Origin: Physcocola sp002396385 | Lineage (GTDB): Bacteria > Bacteroidota > Bacteroidia > Bacteroidales > Paludibacteraceae | Assembly: GCA_946535435.1 (NCBI GenBank) | Contig: CAMNDM010000076.1 | Span: forward strand, 1-11,074 | DNA length: 11,074 bases | Direction: 5' to 3' | Shown here: positions 1 to 7,247 of the stretch, piece after piece | How positions within the stretch are numbered: the stretch's first letter is position 1 | How the letters are laid out: each line of letters opens with the position of its first letter | Notes under the pieces: generated by a model | What the model was told of the DNA's origin: nothing | The model's database searches: none | The model's input: only the letters and a program-made list of their open reading frames with translations | Program-made: the position numbers and the translations under genes

Positions 1-64
1 TATTCATAACACACTTTTCAACATCTCGCAAAACTAGATTTTATGAGACTTCAGAGCAAATCTC

Positions 65-125
65 AGCCTGCATTTTGACCTATAGAAAAAAAGTCCTGCA
101 TTTTAGCCTGCATTTTGACCTATAG
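65..125. repeat. 21-bp direct repeat, two copies plus a partial
   Basis: An identical 21-bp unit starting AGCCTGCATTTTGACC occurs at 65-85 and 105-125, a 40-bp period. A third, partial copy of its core (CCTGCATTTT) lies between them at 95-104. On the minus strand the block follows directly after the RT gene and contains a run of seven T. The second copy runs into the RT stop codon. Its role is unknown; it could be the 3' part of the RT transcript, a processing site, or a decayed intergenic repeat. Confidence 0.85.
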
Positions 126-129
126 GTCA
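116..129. repeat. 14-bp perfect palindrome over the RT stop codon
   Basis: TGACCTATAGGTCA equals its own reverse complement. The RT stop codon (TGA on the minus strand) is the last three bases of the plus-strand palindrome. The left half belongs to the second 21-bp repeat copy; the first copy is followed by A residues instead, so only one copy is palindromic. It could be a protein-binding site or a weak RNA hairpin. The palindrome is certain, a function is not. Confidence 0.7.
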
Positions 130-1572
130 TTTTTTACCGTCGGGCTCACTTTTCAGGTGTTGCGCATAGCGGCGGTTCAACACTTCTTCCGATACCCCTT
201 CTTGGCGCGCGGTTATCGGATATTTGGGATATTCCTCCAATAGCAGGTCGTTTACCAGGGTGCGGTAGAGCCATTTGTTGCCGACCAACTGCCACATGGC
301 GGAGAGTGGGGTGAATTGGGACAACCACTTCCCTGTCGCTTTGCGGTTGTAGGCCACATCTCGCCCTTTCCCGCGTGTAATTCCGCCTTGCTTGGGCTTT
401 CCCAATCCTCCTATATGGGTCTTCCCTGTATAGAGCGCCCGTAAGGCGTCTAGGCAGTAAGTGCTCAGTTGGCGGATGTCGTCGGCTCTGTTGATGATGG
501 GGAGGACGAGTGTCCCCCAGGAATACGTGCCGTTTCCCCAATAGAGGGTTTGAGTCAGGCGCCGCATTGCATGGCCGGCAAGTGTCTGTATGCGCTTCTC
601 CGAGGCTTCGGTTGTTTGCTTGCGCAGTCGGCGCACTTGCTTTATCAGGGGTTTGTTAAGGATGGTTATTTCGTCGACTTGGCGTTGGAAATGCTTTACC
701 CATTTTTCCGAGAGGGTGATTTCTCCGCCTCTGATGTCGAAACCCAGAAAGCGGACAAAGCGGTCGGAACGGATGTCTTCCTGTTTTTCTTCGTTTAGGC
801 TGAGGTCAATTTTCTGCAACTCCTCTTTCAGCAGGGTGGTGGCCTTCTCGTAGGACTCGCCTACGAAGAGAATGTCGTCTGAATATCGGACATAACACCC
901 TCCTAGGGCTGACAGTTTCGCATCTAGTTCGTACAGCAACACGTTGGCAAACCACGACGACACCGCACACCCTTGTTTGATTCCCTGGTACGATTCCACA
1001 ATTTTCCCTTTGCGGGTATCGTAATAGAGGTCTGAATCGTAGTATTTCCTAATTAGGGCAATGACCGATGACGGACCATGGTGTTGCTCTACTTTGTCTA
1101 ATGCGTTATGGATAACGCTGCGGGGAATGGTGTCGAAATAGTGGTGGATGTCAAACTTGCGTCCCACTACGCAGGGCTCTCCATGGGGGTGCAGTGTTGT
1201 TATCTGTCGCGACACGTTTTGCACAATCTTACCGATGCCTATGCCTTCGTGGTACGACAGGCAGGCGGGATGAATCATACTGCCTTCGTGTCTCATCAGC
1301 CAGAGGTAGATGGCATGGAATAGCAGACGGGTGAGGGGTGCGTTGATAAAGAAGGTGCGCTCGCCGCCATCTTCTTTCTTTACGTAACCGGTGTGGGGTG
1401 GTTCTATGGGGTACTCTCCTGTGTAGATTTGTTCGCAGAGCTTGGCCCTCCCGTTCGGGTCTTGAATGTAGGTTAACACCGATTGGACTATTCCCTTGCG
1501 GACGCCCCATTCCAGCACATCGCTCCATAGCGTTTGGTCTAGAAACAACGATTCAAGGATGCGGTCACTCAT
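127..1572 (-). CDS. Reverse transcriptase, YSDD type, class unassigned
   Basis: A 481-residue RNA-directed DNA polymerase. The core motifs are in the expected order: FDIHHYFD at 140-147 (motif A, first catalytic Asp141), QGCAVSS at 200-206 (motif B), YSDD at 230-233 (motif C, Asp232 and Asp233), LSLNEEKQE near 257-265, and RFLGFDI at 274-280. About 200 residues follow, partly basic, probably thumb and an extra domain. No HNH endonuclease signature or zinc-binding cysteines are visible, which argues against a complete group II intron protein. Motif B has QG rather than the SQ of diversity-generating retroelements, and the retron VTG and NAxxH motifs are not evident. The QG and S pattern is closest to group II-like or 'unknown group' RTs, several of which are phage-defence proteins. 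The start used is the ATG at the beginning of the frame; there is no clear Shine-Dalgarno site. The upstream spacer is highly structured. RT identity is secure, subclass and role are not. Confidence 0.93.
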   Translation of the reverse strand: MSDRILESLFLDQTLWSDVLEWGVRKGIVQSVLTYIQDPNGRAKLCEQIYTGEYPIEPPHTGYVKKEDGGERTFFINAPLTRLLFHAIYLWLMRHEGSMIHPACLSYHEGIGIGKIVQNVSRQITTLHPHGEPCVVGRKFDIHHYFDTIPRSVIHNALDKVEQHHGPSSVIALIRKYYDSDLYYDTRKGKIVESYQGIKQGCAVSSWFANVLLYELDAKLSALGGCYVRYSDDILFVGESYEKATTLLKEELQKIDLSLNEEKQEDIRSDRFVRFLGFDIRGGEITLSEKWVKHFQRQVDEITILNKPLIKQVRRLRKQTTEASEKRIQTLAGHAMRRLTQTLYWGNGTYSWGTLVLPIINRADDIRQLSTYCLDALRALYTGKTHIGGLGKPKQGGITRGKGRDVAYNRKATGKWLSQFTPLSAMWQLVGNKWLYRTLVNDLLLEEYPKYPITARQEGVSEEVLNRRYAQHLKSEPDGKK

Positions 1573-1597
1573 GATTAGAAGAGAGTATCAAAAAAAA

Positions 1598-1704
1598 TCC
1601 AATCGCATAGACTCGGAGCGTTTCTTTAGATCATTTAGATAACAACTGTTTAATAAGCTTTGTCTTATTAAAATAGTTGTTGCAATAGTGTCTACCCGAT
1701 TGGA
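1598..1704. ncRNA. Candidate structured RNA upstream of the RT
   Basis: Two inverted repeats are nested here. The outer pair is TCCAATCG at 1598-1605 and CGATTGGA at 1697-1704, a perfect 8-bp stem. Inside lies a long hairpin at 1641-1681: AACAACT pairs with AGTTGTT and TTTAATAAG with CTTATTAAA, around a 6-nt loop and one small asymmetric mismatch. This enclosed-hairpin layout just upstream of an RT is what retron msr-msd and some defence-RT RNAs look like. On the minus strand the outer stem is followed by seven T (1597-1591), 19 bp before the RT start codon. On the plus strand a terminator follows at 1706-1725. Transcription direction is therefore open. The inverted repeats are seen; that this is an RNA gene is inference. 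Confidence 0.45.
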
Positions 1705-1705
1705 C

Positions 1706-1725
1706 AAGTTCGCCCGAACTTTTTT
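1706..1725 (+). terminator. Hairpin with T-run, terminator in the plus direction
   Basis: AAGTTCG at 1706-1712 and CGAACTT at 1715-1721 form a perfect 7-bp stem, with T continuing to 1725. In the plus direction this has the form of an intrinsic terminator. It lies just beyond the stop codon of the minus-strand gene ending at 1724, but the minus direction has no T-run after the stem. No plus-strand gene precedes it, so it would fit a plus-strand RNA from the spacer; it could equally be a stabilising 3' hairpin for the minus-strand mRNA. Confidence 0.5.
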
Positions 1726-2731
1726 AATAATGGTTTTTTCTATATTTATGGTAATCGAAGGCGCCTCCTGTATTCTTGTTGAAGAATTTCTCTCCGCAAT
1801 AGTGGAACAGGGCTCTTCCGTCGAGTCCCACTTCTGCTGACTTCTGACGGATGGCCGCCAGACTTTCGTCGCGCGTGCTCCAGGTGTCTTGAATGCAGAT
1901 GTTAAGGTGTTTTACCATTGTCATCATTGCGTAGTAGGCGCCATCGCCCGCATAGGCGTTGACGAAAGCCTCGGGTAGCGCTTCCCCCGTTTCTGCTGCG
2001 AAAAAGCAGCGTCTGGCGTCGTAATCGCAGATCGCATCGCAGAGTTGGGTGGTGTCTTCCGCTTTTTCTATTTCCTCAATTCGCTGGCGGAACGCGTTTG
2101 CCAAATCCTCTACCGTGTCGTTGGTCTGCTTCAGCCTGTTCTTGTAGTCGGCAGGAGGTGTTTCTATGAAATAGCTTTTTTCCTTCTTTCCATAGGCATA
2201 ACGTAAGTTAGGAAGGTACACATAGGGTCCTCCCTTGCAGTCGTCTCTACGGTACTGCCCGTTACGAATCTTTTTGAGTAACAGTTCAAGGTCGTTTTTT
2301 GCCATAGCTACCGCCACTTCCTTTGTCCACCATTTCGAGCGTTCCTCGTAATCGTTTATACCTATATCGTTAAGATAGTCAAGAAGCTTGTAGGTGTTGG
2401 TTAAAAATTTCCAACACTTTTCATAGCTCATGTTCCTTATGTTCTCGTAGTATTTTTCCTCGCTGAAATTTCCAGACTCGTCAAAGCACATGTTTACCAT
2501 TTGGGGCAATACCCAGCTGCGGCCCACACGCAGGTTGCGGATGTAGTCTGAATTTTGCACTTTTTCCACCAGTTCCCTCACATCTTCCTTTTTGGGGGTG
2601 GGAGAGGTTGGAATGTCGCTTTTTTTGTATTTTGAAAATTCGTCGTCGTGTCCGTGTCCCGAAAATTCATCGTTGTGCCCCGACGATTTTCCAAAAAGTA
2701 GCTCTAGAAGAGAACTGAATAATCCTGCCAT
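1724..2731 (-). CDS. Hypothetical protein, 335 residues, unrecognised family
   Basis: I do not recognise this protein. It starts with a short hydrophobic, leucine-rich segment (MAGLFSSLLELLFGK, 1-15) that is too short and too acidic for a normal signal peptide. Next is a His/Asp-rich stretch with a small duplication (HNDEFSG then HDDEFSK, residues 19-34) and a Ser/Pro/Lys linker to about residue 50. The rest is mixed helical, Lys/Glu-rich and rich in aromatic residues, and looks like a soluble globular domain. No catalytic motif stands out. It has its own upstream -7 element at 2814-2821 and lies 151 bp upstream of the RT on the same strand. The spacing and the structured spacer make simple co-translation unlikely, but a functional link with the RT cannot be excluded. 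Coding seems real from the uninterrupted length and ordinary amino-acid composition. Confidence 0.8.
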   Translation of the reverse strand: MAGLFSSLLELLFGKSSGHNDEFSGHGHDDEFSKYKKSDIPTSPTPKKEDVRELVEKVQNSDYIRNLRVGRSWVLPQMVNMCFDESGNFSEEKYYENIRNMSYEKCWKFLTNTYKLLDYLNDIGINDYEERSKWWTKEVAVAMAKNDLELLLKKIRNGQYRRDDCKGGPYVYLPNLRYAYGKKEKSYFIETPPADYKNRLKQTNDTVEDLANAFRQRIEEIEKAEDTTQLCDAICDYDARRCFFAAETGEALPEAFVNAYAGDGAYYAMMTMVKHLNICIQDTWSTRDESLAAIRQKSAEVGLDGRALFHYCGEKFFNKNTGGAFDYHKYRKNHY

Positions 2732-2813
2732 AATCGATTAAGTTAAATTTGGGGTAAAACGATGCAACCATTACAAATTAGACCATATAACCCTGTTGTA
2801 TTGTTTATAATGA

Positions 2814-2821
2814 CAAATATA
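2814..2821 (-). promoter_or_regulatory. -7 element for the 335-residue protein gene
   Basis: TATATTTG on the minus strand matches the Bacteroidales -7 consensus TAnnTTTG. It lies about 83 bp upstream of the start codon at 2731. No convincing -33 TTTG was found at the usual spacing, so only the -7 half is supported. The rest of 2732-2902 is AT-rich with no gene that I can support. Confidence 0.5.
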
Positions 2822-2902
2822 CAAATTTTTCAGAATATCCCTCTGTCTGCTGTTCATTTCTGTCACCGCATAGCGGGAAAAGCATGGGGGTGTTTTACAT
2901 AA

Positions 2903-2943
2903 AAGACCACCACTAACTCCAAAAACTGGTTAGTGGTGGTCTT
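2903..2943 (-). terminator. Strong hairpin terminator after the C25 protease gene
   Basis: AAGACCACCACTAAC at 2903-2917 pairs perfectly over 15 bp with 2929-2943 around an 11-nt loop. On the minus strand the stem ends in a run of four T. It lies 75 bp beyond the stop codon of the protease gene (3018) and ahead of the promoter of the next minus-strand gene, so it is well placed to end the tail-fibre/protease operon. The stretch 2944-3017 shows nothing else. Confidence 0.8.
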
Positions 2944-3017
2944 AGTTTATGTTGGGAGGGCCGGTTATGCCCTGCCGCATTCGTTTTTTGTGCTGTTCAA
3001 CGTGTGCACAGTCAAGA

Positions 3018-5708
3018 CTACTTCTTCATAATCTTGGCGGTGAACTGTTCGTTGACTTGGACAAAATAGATGCCTGCTGGCAAGTCGGTAATGTCGCATT
3101 CTGCCTGTCCGTTTACACGGTTGTAGGTCTTTATTACCTGACCAGATACATTGGTGATTCTGACGTCGAACGTTAGGTCTTTATTATCCAACGACACGTT
3201 GAAGATACCGTCTGTTGGGTTAGGGAAGACGTGTACTTTAACTTTCTGGTCTTCATCCGACAAGATGTCATCCAATTCGATTTCTTCGTCCAATAGGATG
3301 TACTCTGTATTAATGCCGTTAGATGATCTTACCGTATTCGTACGTTCTACGCCGCCATAGTTGCAGGCTCCTTCTGTGTAGGCTCTGAAAGAAACACCTT
3401 GCTTGACGTTGAATCCTTTCTTCATAACGACCTTGTTCTTAGCCTTGAAGACTGTCGGACCGCTCATAACCGTCACTGCTCCTACATTCGAGTTGCCGTA
3501 GTTTGGTGTGGTTGTGGTTACGCTTTCACCTGCATAGATGTTGTATCCGGCAATGGTTTTCGCATACACGTTATAGTTCTGCACGTAGATGTCGTCGATG
3601 ATGCATGGTGCATAGTTGTTTTTCTGGATGGTAATGACGTAAGGGTAATTCACATTAGTGAATGTAACGTTATCGCCAGTCATTACTTTCATTCTTGAAA
3701 CGTTGGTTGGGTCTGCCGAACTGGTCAGCGTAATCTTACAGTCGGCAACACCGTTGGTGTTCACGGTTACAGAGGTTCCGCTTTTACTTACCGTCGGATG
3801 GAAGCAAATTGGTTCCTGGGTGTAGAACATCAGGTTAGGGTCGCCAAAATAGTGGGCACTCAACTCAATATGGGTCTTGTACGGATAATCACCGTTGTAA
3901 AGACCGATGAACCACTTGGCATTGAATGCATTGCCGACCATATTGTTGCCATTTTGGAAGATGTCAGTAAACATCGCTTCTGAACGTGCTGTGCTTAGAC
4001 TACTCCAACTCCAGGCAGAGTTGCCTGTGACACCAATGGCACCGCCATTGCTCTTCCTCAACATTGTTTCTGTAAAGCAACATGCATCCTTATAGGTACC
4101 AGTCTCACAGGTTGCACCGCCAAAAAGGAACGGAAGTTTATCGCCATTGGTCAGGCTCGCCGCATCAGAACTGTAGAAATTGCAATTTGCCCAGCCACTA
4201 GAACAACCATGGCCACCATAGAGGGCATAGAGAATGCCTGAGTTGATGCGATTCACAATGCTTGGACCTGCTTGGGCGTAAGTATACCAAGGGGTCCATG
4301 AATTCCTATATTCAGAAGGAAGCCAATCGTCTTTTGGCAAAACGTCGCTGCCGTAAGAACTGGCAGTACAAACACGGCTGACGCTTATGTCGCTGTTGTT
4401 GACTACGGTGTTATAAGATATAAAGGTTGTTCTGCCAAAGTCGTTGTCGGCATAGCCATCACGCACTCCATCTTTTAAATCGTCTTGAAAATAGGCACAA
4501 TGAAGGGCTTTCCTATAGAAATTGTAATCGGTAGGTGGTGTTTTTTCGTATTTGATTATCTTGTCAACTACCGTATTCGCCTCTGCTAATGTCGATACCG
4601 AGATACGTCCAGTCACAACATCTGGCCCCAAATTGTAACTGTTGGCATTGGTTGTGTTGAAATGGGTGATGGTATCTCCGTTCTTAATATAACGGGTGTT
4701 GGCATAAAAGTTGTCCGTGTAGAATAGCACTGGATTCGGGGATATATCCTTCCTCTTATGCTTTATAGATACCTGAATACCAGGCACATCTTCGTGGTCG
4801 CCAACTATCGTCAGATAGGCAATTCTGTTGCCATTAGAAGATTGATAAATGGTCTTCATCAGCGATTTGATCTGGTTGGTATTATATCCGTCTACATATT
4901 TGACCATACACTCGAAACCCTGCATCGATTTCCATTTGATGAACTTTTGGACGGCCGACTTGTATTCATTGGTGGTAAGTATCAGATATATGTCAGGGGT
5001 TACCGCCTTGGCTGCCTTCAGTGATGACGACAACTGATTGTCGATGCTTTGCGGATTCGACACCTTCGATTTCAGGACATCCTTGATAGTGTTCGGAAGG
5101 GTGGTGTTGATTTTGCCGCTTGTAAACTGAAGCCTGTAGGTCACACGTTTGTAGCAGCGGATCTTCTTGGTGACCGGATTGAACTGGACCGGATTAACTC
5201 TGACAGTAGCGAGTGGTACACTACGGAATGTTTCTTTTCCTTCAAGTGATGTTATCGTTGAAGGGAAGAACTTGTTGGTTGTGTAAACTTGACTTTCCTT
5301 CGGAAAATCTACTTTGACTCCTGTAATGTTTTCTCCCCAAGAAGGGCAAACGTAGACGTTCGCGATGTCTTTATATTCTGAGGAAACTACCGATACCTTG
5401 ACGTTCGACAACGAACCAATGGCAAAGACGTCTTCAAAGTAGGGCAGTTCCGGATTGCCGCGCTGTGCCGATGTCAGTGCATTCGGCATGGAAATAGCTT
5501 GGTAGGTCTTATTATTTCCCTTCACATTGTGGATGGTTCCTCCTTCAAAGGTATAGGAGACGTCTATGTAGGAACTGCTTTCCGATATGGTCTTGTTGAT
5601 CTCGAAATCTGCAGTGTTTACATAACCGTCTGTGAAGGATAGAAACTTGTTCTGGGCCGATGCGGTCAGGGAAAATAATACAGAAAAGCTTATTAGTATC
5701 TCTTTCAT
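3018..5708 (-). CDS. Gingipain-family C25 cysteine protease with T9SS sorting domain
   Basis: An 896-residue secreted cysteine endopeptidase of family C25 (the gingipain family). A signal peptide covers residues 1 to about 18 (MKEILISFSVLFSLTASAQ). A propeptide-like beta-rich region runs to about 235. The catalytic domain follows, to about 630. His500 in YALYGGHG and Cys534 in FGGATCETGTY are the likely catalytic pair, and NGGAIGVTGNSAWSW (554-568) is typical of the family. An immunoglobulin-like region follows, then around 711-780 a beta-repeat segment (FKAKNKVVMKKGFNVKQG). The last 75 residues form a type A T9SS sorting domain: VFPNP at 827-831, GIYFV at 879-883, and a basic end KIMKK. The protein should cross the inner membrane by Sec and the outer membrane by T9SS, with the C-terminal domain removed and the body attached to the surface. 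It is not the sortase PorU, which carries no such domain. It is the second gene of a two-gene operon, 2 bp after the upstream stop. Its substrate is unknown. Confidence 0.92.
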   Translation of the reverse strand: MKEILISFSVLFSLTASAQNKFLSFTDGYVNTADFEINKTISESSSYIDVSYTFEGGTIHNVKGNNKTYQAISMPNALTSAQRGNPELPYFEDVFAIGSLSNVKVSVVSSEYKDIANVYVCPSWGENITGVKVDFPKESQVYTTNKFFPSTITSLEGKETFRSVPLATVRVNPVQFNPVTKKIRCYKRVTYRLQFTSGKINTTLPNTIKDVLKSKVSNPQSIDNQLSSSLKAAKAVTPDIYLILTTNEYKSAVQKFIKWKSMQGFECMVKYVDGYNTNQIKSLMKTIYQSSNGNRIAYLTIVGDHEDVPGIQVSIKHKRKDISPNPVLFYTDNFYANTRYIKNGDTITHFNTTNANSYNLGPDVVTGRISVSTLAEANTVVDKIIKYEKTPPTDYNFYRKALHCAYFQDDLKDGVRDGYADNDFGRTTFISYNTVVNNSDISVSRVCTASSYGSDVLPKDDWLPSEYRNSWTPWYTYAQAGPSIVNRINSGILYALYGGHGCSSGWANCNFYSSDAASLTNGDKLPFLFGGATCETGTYKDACCFTETMLRKSNGGAIGVTGNSAWSWSSLSTARSEAMFTDIFQNGNNMVGNAFNAKWFIGLYNGDYPYKTHIELSAHYFGDPNLMFYTQEPICFHPTVSKSGTSVTVNTNGVADCKITLTSSADPTNVSRMKVMTGDNVTFTNVNYPYVITIQKNNYAPCIIDDIYVQNYNVYAKTIAGYNIYAGESVTTTTPNYGNSNVGAVTVMSGPTVFKAKNKVVMKKGFNVKQGVSFRAYTEGACNYGGVERTNTVRSSNGINTEYILLDEEIELDDILSDEDQKVKVHVFPNPTDGIFNVSLDNKDLTFDVRITNVSGQVIKTYNRVNGQAECDITDLPAGIYFVQVNEQFTAKIMKK

Positions 5709-5710
5709 GA

Positions 5711-6760
5711 TTATTTCACAAGTTTGTTAAGTTCTTCTACCTTTTCTTTTAAATTCTGGTTTTCTTTCTCCAACTGAATCAGGTGCAGGGTCAGTTCTTC
5801 CACCTTTTCAAGCAGAATGTTGCTCATTTGTGACACACTCATGCCATTTTCTGCAATTTCAGAGGCTGAAGGTACGCCTGGCAGGTGCTTGTTCGCCTTT
5901 ACATATGTTTCAACTTCTTTCAGCGACTTCAAGTCGTAGTTCTCGTCGAACACGTAGTCGGCTGCATTAGGCAGTTCGAGGTTCAGGTCTCTGGCTTTGA
6001 TGGCATCTGCGTTGAGGGCGGTCACTTCTATCTCGTTGTGGCAGGTAATCTTGCCGGTCACATCCAAGTTCTTTTTCATCGACACGTTTCCGGCTGTGAA
6101 GGTGAACGAGCTGGCTTTGAAGGCCAGACTGTTGTTCTTCCCTTGGTGGTTCGACGAAATGGTGTTGCCAGTGCTGCTTTCGTTCTTAAAGGTAATGCCA
6201 CCGCTACCGGTCAAGCCAATATTAAAGTAGTTGCCTGTCGCATTGACGCTCATTCCGCCAATCACGCTTACATCGCCCTTTACGTAAAGCACCTTGCTGT
6301 CGATTGGGGCCTCGCCGATACCTACGTGGCCGTTAAAGGTCGTATTGCCGCCTACGTTTAACGTATTGGTGATAGTTGACGGGCCAGTGGCTGAAAAGCC
6401 CGATGGCATGGTTACTTTACCGATGAAGGTCGATGCCCCGTTCAGGTAGGTGTAGCCGTCAATAGTCAGTTTCCCTTTGCCGTAAATGTCGCTTGATGCT
6501 GTAACCGCTGAGAGGAACGATTTGCCGGCAACTGTCAGCGAACTGCCTACTCTGGCTGTCCCTTGCAAGTTGGTTCCTCCACTCACGTTCAAACGGTAGC
6601 TGGTGCTAGGGGCAACGCCTATACCCACATATACCGCACGCCCGTTTGTTGCGTTGAGGGCATCGAGCATGTTCCCGTTTGTTGAATTCCAATACTGCGC
6701 GTTTGCGACTCCTGACGACAAAGCGACTGCCATGCCGATCATTAAACTTTTTGTTTTCAT
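5711..6760 (-). CDS. Secreted tail-fibre-like repeat protein with C-terminal coiled coil
   Basis: The chosen start is the ATG at 6760, giving 349 residues. It begins a clear signal peptide (MKTKSLMIGMAVALSSGVANA, cleavage near residue 21), whereas the frame upstream to 6940 encodes polar sequence unlike an export signal. The mature part is rich in Gly, Ser, Thr and Asn, with short beta-repeats such as VYVGIGVAPSTSYRLNVSGG (44-63) and HVGIGEAPIDSKVLYVKG (145-162). These resemble the 'VGIGT..P...L.V.G' repeats of phage tail fibres and Bacteroidota surface proteins. Residues about 268-310 (ADYVFDENYDL, NKHLPGVPSA) match a conserved region preceding the coiled coil in such proteins. Residues about 310-349 are a Leu/Glu/Lys heptad coiled coil, suggesting a trimer. 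No sorting domain is present. The stop is 2 bp before the C25 protease start, so the two are surely co-expressed and may interact. Function unknown: a fibre or adhesin is likely. Confidence 0.85.
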   Translation of the reverse strand: MKTKSLMIGMAVALSSGVANAQYWNSTNGNMLDALNATNGRAVYVGIGVAPSTSYRLNVSGGTNLQGTARVGSSLTVAGKSFLSAVTASSDIYGKGKLTIDGYTYLNGASTFIGKVTMPSGFSATGPSTITNTLNVGGNTTFNGHVGIGEAPIDSKVLYVKGDVSVIGGMSVNATGNYFNIGLTGSGGITFKNESSTGNTISSNHQGKNNSLAFKASSFTFTAGNVSMKKNLDVTGKITCHNEIEVTALNADAIKARDLNLELPNAADYVFDENYDLKSLKEVETYVKANKHLPGVPSASEIAENGMSVSQMSNILLEKVEELTLHLIQLEKENQNLKEKVEELNKLVK

Positions 6761-6813
6761 TTGAATTTTTTGTTTTAGGAACCCTATTATGTATTGAAAA
6801 GAAATCCTTGAGT

Positions 6814-6827
6814 TCCTGTTAGCAGGA
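6814..6827. repeat. Small hairpin in the long leader
   Basis: TCCTG and CAGGA pair around a 4-nt loop, about 55 bp upstream of the start codon at 6760, inside the predicted 5' untranslated region of the tail-fibre/protease operon. A second small inverted repeat, CATTATG/CATAATG, lies at 6904-6928. Both are short enough to arise by chance; no known riboswitch was recognised. Confidence 0.3.
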
Positions 6828-7002
6828 CTTCTTTTCCGTTGATAACAATTTTTTAGTGTTTCTGGTTGATAAGTAGTCGAAGGTTTGGCTTCGTGTATGC
6901 TCGCATTATGCCGTCTGTCCCCATAATGGTCCTGACTCATACTGTTTCGTTTATCTACTTGTAACTTATCACTATTTGTTGGTTGTTAAATCTCTTTCTA
7001 TG

Positions 7003-7010
7003 CAAATTTA
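7003..7010 (-). promoter_or_regulatory. -7 element for the tail-fibre/protease operon
   Basis: TAAATTTG on the minus strand matches TAnnTTTG. It would give a leader of about 235 nt before the start at 6760. No clear -33 motif lies at the expected distance; instead the 13-bp direct repeat begins 3 bp upstream, which suggests activator-dependent use. Confidence 0.45.
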
Positions 7011-7012
7011 GA

Positions 7013-7049
7013 AAATTCCAATGATATTGTATTTATAAATTCCAATGAT
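7013..7049. promoter_or_regulatory. 13-bp direct repeat, possible operator
   Basis: AAATTCCAATGAT occurs at 7013-7025 and again at 7037-7049, an exact repeat with a 24-bp period, near two helical turns. It lies between the -7 element of the minus-strand operon (7003-7010) and that of the plus-strand glucanase gene (7084-7091), where a shared regulator of both could bind. The exact repeat is seen; the regulator is inferred. Nothing else was recognised in the gene-free stretch 6761-7247 beyond the entries listed. Confidence 0.5.
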
Positions 7050-7083
7050 TTATTGATACATCTGACTATCAGCTATATAATAA

Positions 7084-7091
7084 TATCTTTG
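7084..7091 (+). promoter_or_regulatory. -7 element for the GH16 glucanase gene
   Basis: TATCTTTG matches the Bacteroidales -7 consensus. It implies a leader of about 150 nt before the start at 7248. A -33 motif is not evident at the standard spacing. Confidence 0.4.
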
Positions 7092-7247
7092 TAATGATTT
7101 ACATATTTTATATTGCATACGGCATTGCATTTTGTAATTAATGTCGGCTTTGGTCTATCTGTTTTTTGTGGCTATGTGCAAAATAGTTCGGGTTTTAGAT
7201 GCTTTAATGCTACGATTCATTATTTTGGGGTATTAATAAGTAGGTTT

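Noticed and set aside
127..1572. Diversity-generating retroelement
   Set aside because: Motif B has QG rather than SQ, and I saw no template/variable repeat pair with adenine-specific differences.
3018..5708. PorU, the T9SS sortase
   Set aside because: PorU is also of family C25 but has no T9SS C-terminal sorting domain; this protein has a clear one.
6761..6940. N-terminal extension of the tail-fibre-like protein by 60 residues
   Set aside because: The extension is polar and basic and would bury a textbook signal peptide that begins at 6760.
7113..7247. N-terminal extension of the GH16 protein by 45 residues
   Set aside because: A signal peptide starts at 7248, and the upstream region holds the promoter-like element and leader.
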